A DNA stretch of 64,000 nucleotides from Ottelia alismoides (taxonomy: Eukaryota; Streptophyta; Magnoliopsida; Alismatales; Hydrocharitaceae), in assembly GCA_037367405.1 (NCBI GenBank), contig JAZKJV010003378.1, forward strand, positions 124,001 through 188,000, written 5' to 3'. The notes beneath the pieces are model-generated. The model ran no database searches. It worked only from the letters and a program-made list of their open reading frames with translations, and was not told where the DNA came from. Position 1 is the first letter of the stretch, and every line of letters begins with the position of its first letter. Shown piece by piece: positions 33,301 to 45,300 of the stretch. The position numbers and the translations under genes were made by a program.

Positions 33301-36300
33301 GTTGGCTCTGGCGACTGATAGAGATGCGAAGCTGGTTGAGGTGGCAAGACTCAAGCTCATGGGCACCACGGTTCGTCTCAAATCTATCCGAACAATGTCT
33401 GGATGATTTCTTGAGGTTGGTGGCGGAAGTTCCCTAGCCTAGGGAGTGGTCTGATGTGGCTGACCATTTTGCTTGGTCTAGGTCGAGGTTCTTGGTTAAG
33501 AAGGCTTACGAAGCAATGAGGGGGGAGGTGGTGGAGCGTGACGAGGTGATGTGTGTGGACACAGAGATTATCTGGGCATCCAGGATCCGGTGTAGGTTGA
33601 AGATTTTTCTATGGTGTTTGAGAAGAAATCGTTTGTACGACAAGGCAAGGCGGGGGAGGTTGTTTGGCTTGGCTGATACGTTTTGCGACAGGTTTGAGGG
33701 TGTAGTGGAAGATGCGGAGCACATTTTTTTCGGGTGCGCGACGTCGGCTCAGACATGGCGGGACGTGGGCCTTCGTAACTTTGATGCCTTTTGGAGTTCG
33801 ATTTGCGCTGTGTGCCTAGGGTCGACGGATGACTGTGCTAAGCCCTTTTCGGTGCTTTGGGCGATCTAGCTTGGGCGGAATGACCTGATTTTTAAAAGCC
33901 ATAGATTTTATTCCGAGAATGTGGCCTCACACTCTAGCGCCCTTTACAATTTCTGGGCCACAATCTAATCTTATGTAATGTTCCCCACTTTTTATTAATG
34001 AATTTGTGGCTGTGGTGACTCCCGTCTTGGTAGTTCACCCTATTTCCTGGCGAGCTCTTTTTCTGGTCCTGCCTTAACAAATGTGCGTCGATATGGGCGA
34101 TATATCGGCGATATATTACAGAAATATTGTATCGATACCATATCGATATGGTGTTGATATCGACATCTAAAACCTTGATGCTTAAATAGTTCTAGGTAGG
34201 CACGTGTTATACATTTTTGTGGGTGTTTCCAGCCTTATGCTTGACCATCATTTCCTCCATCTCAACTTGGTTATCCCTCTTTCTTTCTCGGCTTGTTGAA
34301 CCCTCCATTCCATTCAAGATCCTTGCTCCACTTTTGGCTTGTCAGATTCCTTTCATTTCGTATACTCCCTCTGGCTCATTGATAAAAAAAATAATCCTTC
34401 TCCTCCAGATTGGTAAAGAGTTCTGCCACTAGCCGATCTTACCAACAAAAAAGGAAATAATTGATCAGGTCACCATGACATACAACTTTTTCACAATCTA
34501 TTGATTGTTGTGCATCAACGTGCAAATAGTACATATAATAAAAATGTGCTCTTGGATTCATAAGAATGAAGGACAACTTGCCCCAATCACCTTAATTTCA
34601 TGTAACAAATTAGTGATATACTTTTGCTGGGACATATCTATCACTTCCTATATGTGCAGCTAACTCGTAGGAGCTGGAGCACGTTTTCTTTTTGTGCATC
34701 CGAACTAGAGAGGTATGCGAGGCCATTGCTAACCCTTAAGTGGATCTCTCGAGCTTGAAGCACTTTTGGGCATCCCTGGGCCTAGGGAATGTACTGTACA
34801 AATCGATGAGGGGCCTATTGAGACCATTTTCCACTTTGTGGGCCACATGTTTTGCCTGAAACGAGATGGTGTTTTGAAAGGAAAGATTCTACATTGAGAA
34901 TGTGCTCTACCATGCTAATATTTTTCTTGAGTCTTGGCTTTTGTAACTGAAGTTGTTATTGTGATTAATATGTGGGGGCAAACTCCAATCTCGGTGCACC
35001 CCCTTTTTGGGTGTAAAAAGGCTATCACTCTTCTCGTTACTTTTATTCACGAGAAGTACCTAAAACTCCCCACATCTTTCATCACTAGATTTTGTGCAAG
35101 AGTTTGCTTGTGTTGGAAATGGCTGATTCATTGTCCCTAGTGAGTATATTATCATCAACGTGGATCAAATGAACAATAGTCCTTTCTTTCTCATGTGCAT
35201 AATGAGCGAATGGTCAACAAAAGAATGACATTTTAACACCTTCCAACACTTTAAAGAACTTCTGAAACCAAGCTCCTGGACTCCGTTTCAAGTTAGATAT
35301 TACTTTGTACTTCTCTCTCAGAAAAATACAGCTTTATACAATTCACACACCCTCGCTCACCAACCTTAAAGAGGTTGTTGCATGTAAGCGTTTTCCACAA
35401 GATAATCATATATGAATGCATTATTTATATCTAACCGATACATGGACCAATTGCAATGAGAAACGACAACAATCAGAATGATGTGCTAAATAGAGAGACA
35501 CACCATTGAGCTGGGATATCAAAGAAATCAACAATATATGTTTGAGAAAAGTCATTGGAAACCATACTTGCCTTATTCTTGTCAATATAGCCATCGATGA
35601 GATACTTTATTGTGAAGATGTACTTGCACCCTATAATTGTATTATTATATATAATTTTTACATTGTATATTATATTAGCTAGTGGGATGGAGGATGTGGG
35701 GGCGTTGGCGAGGAGGAGATCGTCGATGGTGTAACTGGGGACGAGCACTACCATGACATGGAGTCAAAATGGTGGGGGGTGGAGGTGGGGGCGGTAGTCG
35801 AGGAGATGGTTGGAAGAGGTGGGGGCAAAGGATGGGTGGGATATGGGGCGGGAGTAGGTGTTGGCAATGGAGGAGAGGGTTGGAAGAGGTGGGGGCAGAG
35901 GAGGTGGGGGTGACTTTAGAGGAGGAGGCCTGATGAGATGTGGGTGGCGGAGGAGAGGGCAGGAAGAGGCGGGTGCGGGGCTAGGACATGGGGGAGACAA
36001 CCGAGGAGGAGGCGGGAGGAGGTGTGGGTAGTGGAGAAGTGGGATGGAGGAGGCGGGGAGGAGGAGGTAGGTGGAGGAGGAAGAGGGGGAGATGAAGAAT
36101 ATAAAGAGAAGGGCAAAATAACCCATCTATCTTAGTTATTATTTAGAAGGTACCTTTAATTCCAAAAGTTAACGTCCGTTTGGGATGTAAATGGACAACA
36201 ACTAACTCGAGAGACACGTGTTATAAGATTGAAAGAAGGTAGGGGCACATCTGATTTTAAAAAAAAGAAGGGGCATAACCGGTATTGCAATATCTAAGAT

Positions 36301-39300
36301 GGACATGAGTGATAAAAATCCTTATTTTTTTTATTAATGGCTAGACTACTTCAAATTGATGATTAACAAATTTGAAAAAAGAATCCTCATGGACACAACA
36401 ACAACAACAACCAAGGCCCTAAATGTCGGTTTCGGTCACCATTTCGGTATCGATCAAAACAGAATTTCGGTGGAATTTCGACCGAAATTTTGGTCATTTC
36501 GGTCATTTTTTGTACTAGGACCTCCATATTTCGGTCATTTCAGTCATTTCGGCCAAATTTCGATTTCGTCTGGATATCGATATTCGACAGAAATTCGACC
36601 GAATTTCACTGAAATTTGTGGCCATGACAACAACAACAAAGCCTTTTCCCACCATTAAGTAGGGTCGGCTACATGGATTCTTCGCCTCCATTCAGATCTA
36701 TCTTGGGTCAATCTCGGATTTATATCCAAAAAACTAAGATCCCTTCGTATAGTCTCTTTCCAACACTTCTTGGGCCGTCCTCGCCCTCTCTTAGCCGGCT
36801 CAACATCCCAACACTCGCATCTCCTAACCGGTGCATCAGTTGACCTTCTTTGCAAATGACCAAATCATCTTAAGCGGTTTTCTCGCATCTTATCCTCGAT
36901 CGGAGCTACACCAACTTTCTTTCTGATTGCATCATTCCGAATCCGATCTTTACGTGTATTAAGTGTAGAGTAAAATGTAGAGTAAAATGGATGTCTCGAC
37001 TCTCATGTATTATGTGTAGAGTAAAATGAATCTTGTATATCATTATGACGATGGTTAATGTTGATAAGATTGTAATTTGAGTATTTGAGTCATGCTTTAC
37101 ATACAACTTCATTAAATAAAAAATTTAATTGATCGTGGTTAGGAAAAGTGGTAACTTTGAAGTATATGCCTATGGAAAGTCCCATAAGTGTGAGATAACA
37201 TTAAAGATTTTATTGAAAAGAAATCTGTCACACCCACCCAAAGTGACGGATACCCCTAAAATATCTAAAAGAAAAAGAAACAAATTACAACAACCGTGAC
37301 TCAAGGTTGCGGAGGCAGCGCGGTGCCTTTCGCTTGGCTGCGGAGACGACGATATCCAAGCTAGACAAGGAGGAGGATGTCAGGGATATGAGGAGGCTAA
37401 ACTTACTAAGAGAGTTACCCATCAGAAAATCATTGTTGAATAGTATAAGAAGCTGGTAACGTAGTAGAAGCAGTGATCCAGGGTTAAATGGACCAAGGAG
37501 GGAGATGTGAATACTAAGTTTTTCCATCGTGTGGCAAGTGGGAGGAGATGCCAGAACCTCATGCACTCTGTGGTGGTAAATGAGAGGAGAGTTGAGGGTG
37601 AGTATAAGATTGGAGGGGAACTTGAGATTACTTTTGGGAGTTTTCACGAACGAAGGAAGGAATATCTTGGAGATGGATGGGGGCTAGGGCACCCTCTATC
37701 TCGGAGGGGCTGACAGAGTTATTAGAGTGGAGCTTCTCCGAGGAGGTACGAATTGCAGTTTGGAGTTTGGATGCGGACGGGCAACAAGTCCTGATGGGTT
37801 CCCTTTTTTTGCTACCGTGAGTTCTGGGAGGTGGTGAAGGCCGATGTGATAGTAGTGCTGGAAGAGTTGTTTGTCGGCATTGCAAGTTTCGATAAAATCA
37901 ACAAAGTTCTCCTTGTGCTTCTGCCCAAGGAGTATGGTAAGTGATTTGGGGATTTTGGGCTCATCGCTCTTTGTAATGTGGTTTACATAGTTGTGAAGGC
38001 TTTGGCCATTAGTCATTCTGACGTGCTAGATGATATTGTTTTGCCCTTACAGTCTGCCTTCATCCTAATGAGATGGATAGGTGATATTTCCACAATGGTC
38101 AGATTATTGCAGAGTGGAGAAGGGGGGTGGGAGCCTTCTTTGGAAGATGGATTTTTCGCAAGCATATGATATTGTGGACTGGCAATTTTTGTGGTCTTTT
38201 GCTTGCTAGATGCGGTTTCGCGATTCATTGGATCTCGTGGATGAAAAGATGTGTTACAACATAATCATACTCTGTGCTTGTCAGTGAGTGACCAGAAGGT
38301 GATTTTTTTCCAACCGCATGAGGAATAAGACATGGATGCCCGTTGGGCCTTTCATTGTTCATTGTGGCGACGAATGTTCATTTGTGCATGGTTGCAAACA
38401 TCTCCATTCCCCTCCTCCAGTACACAGATGGTACTTTATTTTTCAACGAAGGTGGCCAAGAGGAGGATTTGGGTATGGCGACGCTGGAGTTGTTTGGTGA
38501 GCTATCAGACCTAAAGCTTAACATGAATAAGTTAACCGTAATTTTGATGGGCCTTCCTGCTGAGGAGGGGTTGGCATATTGTGCGGAGTTGGGGACTCCA
38601 AGTGGTCACTTCCCTATCTGCTATCCGGGCCTCTTGTTAACGAGCGGATTTTTTTTTGAAACAAGCGGGGAAAACATGCATGGGTGCTCGTCCCAAGATT
38701 GGAACCCTGATCTTTTGGGTAGTAGGCACACTCCAATACCGACAGAGCATTGAATGTAGTTGGTGTATCTTTTATGCTATTTTTATTTTCTCTGTTCCAT
38801 ATTATGTAATTTACTCACATGCTGTCTCTATATAAGAGAGCATATGGTTCTTTGGAATATAGAACAACTCTTTCTACCAACATGGTATCAGAGCCAAAAT
38901 CCTAAAACCCTAAACCCTTCCCACAGCCGCCGCCCCCCTGTGCCCCGCCGCCCCCTCTTCTCGGCACCGCTTCCTCCCACCGTCGGCCCGTCCCCTCCTC
39001 TCGCCAGGGCTATCCTCTCTCGTCGACGCCTCCCCTCCTGCCGGGCCCTCTACCGTCAGCCCTTCTCCTACCGCTGGGCCCTCTCTAGTCGGCGACTACC
39101 CATGGGTCCCTGCCCTCGCCGGCCTCTGCCACAATCGCCTCCTCTGCCATCTCAATGGATTTGAGTGCGTAAAGTCTACATATGCACTCAAATCTTATGA
39201 AGTTTATGTAGACACTTGTCTTTTTGTCTACAAATCCTAGTTCTTCGTCTCCGACGACATGTCAGAAAACAAAGTCGATATGCTCTCCATAGGCGCATTC

Positions 39301-42300
39301 AAAGGTCTCGCGCCAATAGTCAAGATGGATGGGACGGACTATGAGCTCTGGGCGATACAGTTCATGAGCCTCATGAAGTCGAATGGTAAGAAGCATATTC
39401 TTATGAGGAAGAGCCGACAGAGAAGACTGGGATCTATGCCTCCTGGGAGGCCGATGATTCATATGCCAAGGTTTGGCTGTCAGGCACGTTGTCGATGGAG
39501 ATTGCCAATGATGTCCTTCATCAGCCCACCGCTAAGGCAATGTGGGACATACTAGCGGCAACATATTCACAGGTGTGGAATGAGACCAAGATGTTACAGC
39601 TCCAGTATGACATATTCACAATGAAGCAGAATGGGCGGCTACTTCACTCCTTGTATACATTCCTGCGGGGGATGTTTGAGAAACTATACAGTACTATTCC
39701 TCTCACGGCCACCCTCGAGCAGCAGAAGACATTTAGGAATGCTACCATGGTGGGGGTCCCGCTTGCGGTCCTTGATCCTGAATATGATGCTGCCCGATCA
39801 CAGATACTTGCCGATGCTACCATTCCTCCTATGGAGGAAGTCTACCGGAGGCTTAGCCGCATCTCTTTCTCCTCCAGTGCTTCTACTCCACCACCGTTGG
39901 CGATGGTTGCTTCCAGAGGGAGAGGCCGTTCTACTTCATTCCGTGGTCGTGGACCTCGTGGTCGAGGTGGTCGTTTCGTCAGTCATGCTCTTTTTGTCAT
40001 CGTATATGCCATTCTGAGGATACATGCTATTCTAAGCATGGATTTCCAGCCTCGGCGCGAGTAGCTGAACATGTTGCATCTCCGTCGGCATCTACTTTGG
40101 ATCAGAAGTTTGAGGAGCTTGTTACGAGATTGCAAGATATTATGCCTCCCGTCTCTACAGATTCTCCAAGAGGCCCTTCAGATATTGCTGCTTCAGCTTC
40201 TGCCAGTACTTCTGCCACTACTAGCACCTCAGATAGTGCTTGTGCTTTTACATCATGTTATAGTTCTGATGTCTCAGATTGGATCATGGACTTCGGTGCC
40301 ACACACCATCTTTGCCGCGACAGGGACATACTTATGTCATACATGGAGATTCCACCAGGGCGGTTAGTGGTAATAGTTGATGGGACTCATTCACCCATTA
40401 TTGGACAGGGGGAGATTACTTTATCGCCTTCCATGCATCCACAGAATGTCTTACATGCCCCCGATGTTTCGATGAACTTACTTTCTATCAGTCAGATTAC
40501 AAAGAATGTGCACTGTCGCATTATATTTGACCCATCTTCTCTTATATTTGAGGACATTCTAACGGGCATGGTGATTGGTTGTGGCTCTGAGCAGGAAGGT
40601 CTTTATTGTCTGACCCGGAGTTCATATGCTGGCATTTCCTCTCATGCAGCTGGATCTATCTCTCCGTATACATGGCATCTACGCTTTGGTCACCTTCCCC
40701 TTCAGAAGATGTGTCATCTCTTGCCTCAGATTTATTCGAGTTCTTCCTTCCAGTGTGAAGCCTGTCTGTTGGGAAAGCACCATAGAGCTAGCTTCCCTAT
40801 TCGTCATTGTCGGAGCAATAGCTCCCCTTTTGAATTACTTTATGTCGATATTTGGGGTCCAAGTCGTGTCCCTGATCACCAGGGACACAGGTTTTATCTT
40901 GTAGTCGTGGATGATTTCTCTCGTGTGTCGTGGGTTTTTCTATTAAAGGATAAATCTGAAGCAGGAGATGTTGTCAGAAATCTTATAAATGAAGTGCAAA
41001 ATGTTTTTTCCTCTCATGGGAAATATGTTCATACTGATAATGCTTGGAATTTTGATCTCGTTCTCTCTTACAATTTTTTTCGTCAAGAGGTATTATTCAT
41101 CAAACCACATGTGCATACACCTCTCAACAAAATGGAGTCGCTGAGAGAAAACATCGTCATCTTCTTGATATTACTCGAACCCTACTTATCCAGAGTCGTG
41201 CTCCTATTCTTTTTGGGGAGATGTCGTCCTTACAGCTTGTTATCTTGTCAATCGCATGCTGTCCTCGGTACTTGGTGAGAAAATTCCCCTTTCTGTTGTT
41301 TTTAATAAACAAGGAATTATTCTCACTTACTCCTCGTGTTTTTGGTGCTGTTGCTTTTGTTTATCAGTTGTCTCTGGTCTTGACAAGCTCTCGCCTAGGG
41401 CTGTCAAATGTGTCTTTGTGGGTTACTCTCGAACTCAAAAGGGTTACCGTTACTATGATCTTGTAAACAGGAAACACTATGTCAGTGCTGATGTTACATT
41501 CTGAGTCTGTTATGTACTTCTCTCTTGCAGGTAACATGTTAGCCTCATCTACATCTAATGACGAGGTCTATGTTCCTCCTCCTGTTTTGAGTCCACCAAT
41601 GTCCATTCCAATTCCTATGGTCACGCCAATATCACCACCAACACCACCGCCACCAAAACCATCTGTCTTGCCATTACCAAAATATTATACACGTCGGTCG
41701 GGTCCTGCTCATGCTGCACGTCAATCATCCAGCACGCCTAAGGTATGTCCATATGTTACTACTAATGATGGGTCGAATAGAATGCATGTGCAGGGTTCAT
41801 TATTGCAGGAAGAATGTGAACTGGCGAGTACTGTGGTTGATGATCTAGATGTCCCTATTGCTATACGGAAGCAGAAATGCACTTGTGCTTCGTATCCTCT
41901 TGCCTCCCAGGTTTCCTTTCATCGCCTCACAGGGGACTTTCAGAGGTTTGCAGTGGATTTGTCTTCTGTGGAGATACCACAGAATTATCAGGATGCCTTG
42001 AAGATTGATTGTTGGCGCTCTGCCATGGAGGAGGAAATGTTTGCTCTACAGTCACGGTGTACATGGAGCTTGGTTCTCGCTCCCTCAGGAGCATCTGCTG
42101 TTAGCTGCAAATGGGTATTCACTGTCAAGTATCACACATATGGTAGTCTTGATCGTTACAAGGCAAGGCTAGTGGCGCGAGGTTTTACTCAAACATATGG
42201 CGTGTATTATATGGATACGTTCTCTTCAGTTGCCCGTCATTCAACTCTTCGTATTCTTCCGTCAGTTGCTATGGTACGTGATTGGCCCTTGTTTCAACTT

Positions 42301-45300
42301 GATGTTAAGAATGCATTCTTGTATGGCGATCTGCAGGAAGAAGTCTACATACAACAACCTCTGGGGTTCGCTGCTGAGGGGGAGAATCATATGGTGTGTC
42401 CATTCCAATTCCTATGGTCACGCCAATATCACCACCAACACCACCGCCACCAAAACCATCTGTCTCGCCATTACCAAAATATTATACACGTCGGTCGGGT
42501 CCTGCTCATGCTGCACGTCAATCATCCAGCACGCCTAAGGTATGTCCATATGTTACTACTAATGATGGGTCGAATAGAATGCATGTGCAGGGTTCATCAT
42601 TGCAGGAAGAATGTGAATTGGCGAGTACTGTGGTTGATGATCTAGATGTCCCTATTGCTATACGGAAGCAGAAATGCACTTGTGCTTCGTATCCTCTTGC
42701 CTCCCAGGTTTCCTTTCATCGCCTCACAGGGGACTTTCAGAGGTTTGCAGTGGATTTGTCTTCTGTGGAGATACCACAGAATTATCATGATGCCTTGAAG
42801 ATTGATTGTTGGCGCTCTGCCATGGAGGAGGAAATGATTGCTCTACAGTCACGGTGTACATGGAGCTTGGTTCTCGCTCCCTCAGGAGCATCTGCTGTTA
42901 GCTGCAAATGCGTATTCACTGTCAAGTATCACACATATGGTAGTCTTGATCGTTACAAGGCAAGGCTAGTGGCGCGAGGTTTTACTCAGACATATGGCGT
43001 GTATTATATGGATACGTTCTCTTCAGTTGCCCATCATTCAACTCTTCGTATTCTTCTGTCAGTTGCTATGGTACGTGATTGGCCCTTGTTTCAACTTGAT
43101 GTTAAGAATGCATTCTTGTAAGGCGATCTGCAGGAAGAAGTCTACATACAACAACCTCTGGGGTTCGCTGCCGAGGGGGAGAATCATATGGTGTGTAGAC
43201 TTCATAAGGCAATATATGGCCTTAAACAGAGCCCAAGGACGTGATTTCAGAAGCTTTTCCATCTAATTGAACAACAAGGATTCAAGAGATCAAATGTAGA
43301 TCACTCGTTTATTCAGAAGACTCCTAGAGGTACAGTTGTCATCATGGTGTATGTTGATGATATTTTGGTTACAGGAGATGATACTCATGGGGTAAATATG
43401 ACAAAAGTATTTTTGGGCCGTCAGTTTGTTATGAAGGATCTTGGTACTCTACGATACTTTCTGGGGTTGGAGTTTGCCAGGAATGCACATGGTCTTGTGA
43501 TGACCCAAAGGAAATATATTATAGATATGCTTATCGAGACAAGCATGGATGGGTGTAGACTAGGGATGAAAACGGTCGGATACAGATACGAATATAGGTA
43601 TAATCATATCCTTATCTATTTTAAAATACGAATACGAATGCGGATATGAATATTGATGGATATGAAAAATGTTTTACCATATCCTTAAAACGAATACGAA
43701 TGTAAAACGAATACGATTCGGATATGAATAATAACAGAAATATTTTGATAGATTAACAAAAATATACATGTTTATGATGGTTACACATAAAATAGATGTA
43801 CCAGACATATTCTTTTCGTAATAATTATATCAATAACAGTGAATGCAATCATAAAATGTTGCTACATATAGTTATAAATAAATATATTACTATACTTATG
43901 TACGAAAACGGATATATGAATACGAATGCGAATATTAGTGAATGTCAAAGAGATATCCATATCCACACCCATTTATAAACGAATATGAATACGAATGTCA
44001 AAAAATATATAAAACGAATACAATAGCTGATCGGATACGAGTATATTCATATTCGTTTTCATCCCTAGTGTAGACCCTCAACTACTCCTATGGACCCCAG
44101 CATGAAATTATATGATAATGATACCGAGGAAGTTGGTAGGAGAAGGTATAGAGAAATGGTGGGTAAGCTTCTTTACATCACTATAACTTGACTTGATATT
44201 GCTTTTGCAGTCAGTCGGGTAAGCCAGTTCATGGAACAATCGAGACAGGTACATATGGTTGCCATATATATGATACTCAGGTATCTAAAGTCGTCTCCAG
44301 GCTCATGATTGTTGCTTAAAAAGGAAACAAATTTATCTATCTCGGCATGTGCAGATGCTGATTATGCAGGATGCCCTAAAGATCGGAAGTCTACTTCGAG
44401 CTTTGCAGTGTTTGTAGGTAGCTCTCTTGTTTCTTGGAAAAGCAAGAAACAAACAGTTTTGGCTAGATCGAGTGTTGAACCTGAATATAGGGCCATGTCA
44501 CAAGCAAGTACGGAGATGATGTGGGTTCGAGCTGTACTAGAAGACTTGCATATATATGTATCTCTACCCATGCAACTACAGTGTGATAATCAAGCGCATT
44601 GTTCATTGCCAATAATACTGCCTTTCATGAAAGAACTAAATACATTGAAGTAGATTGCCACTACACTAGAGATATGATCCAGAAGGGCTTGATTTCTACT
44701 TCACATGTTAGTTCAGGGGAGCAGACTGTCGACATCTTCACCAAGCCATTGCTCAGAGGACCATTCCAGAAGTGTACTTCCAAGCTGAGCATGATTGACA
44801 TCTATGCTCCATCTTGAGGGGGACTGTAGAGATAATTATGTAGTTGGTGTATCTTTTATGTTATTTTTATTTTCTCTGTTCCATCTTATGTAATTTACCC
44901 ATGGACTGTCTCTATATAAGAGAGCCTAGGGTTCTTTGGAATATAGAACAACTCTTTCCACCAACAAGTTACGAGCAAAAAGCTGCATACTGTAGATTGG
45001 TTACTACTTATTGAGAAGCTGGAGAAAAAAGCTAGCAGGGTGGAAGGTGTTCTGGAAGGGGTGGATGCTCAAGTAGAGTTGAAACATCATCCTTCGCTCT
45101 ATTCGTTGACGTTCTGGAAGGGGATTTGCGCGGTCTTGTAGCATCTTCCTTTTCTCTTTCACCCAGTGCTGGGTGACGGGAGCCCATTTGCTTTTTGGAC
45201 AGACAATTGGTCTGGGGAGGGCAGCCCGACATCCCGCTTCCTACGTCTATTTTCCCTCTCAGGTCATAATGCACGTGTGTCTGATTGCTGGGACGAAGGG

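Larger units (their letters stand above)
30701..34176. mobile_element. hAT-like element with TATCGATA-rich ends, containing L1-2
   Basis: The left segment (30701-30777) and right segment (34089-34176) are both rich in CGATATC/TATCGATA words. They can be paired as inverted repeats: TAGTTCGAGATATCA on the left and TAGATGTCGATATCA on the complement of the right. Outside lie GGATGCTT (30693-30700) and TGATGCTT (34177-34183 plus one base), an 8-bp TSD with one mismatch. Without the L1 the original element was only about 165 bp, so it was a small MITE. The hAT assignment rests on TSD length and is inference. Confidence 0.55.
38755..44966 (+). mobile_element. Copia-1: short-LTR Copia retrotransposon
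   Basis: The 5' LTR is 38755-38882 (128 bp) and the 3' LTR 44825-44966 (142 bp); the 5' copy lacks the first 14 bp. LTR ends are TGTAG and CCAACA, with a TATA box in CTCTATATAAGAGAG. The primer site TGGTATCAGAGCC follows at 38883, and GAGGGGGA before the 3' LTR is the polypurine tract. Inside are gag, protease, integrase, RT and RNase H in Copia order, all with frameshifts. By eye about 10 of 128 aligned LTR bases differ. It carries a 797-bp tandem duplication and a hAT MITE. A clean 5-bp TSD is not visible. Confidence 0.9.

Noticed and set aside
35764..36126. Proline/serine-rich 120-codon minus-strand frame, possible secreted or cell-wall protein
   Set aside because: It comes from a purine-biased low-complexity tract that is open in several frames, with no neighbouring exon signal.
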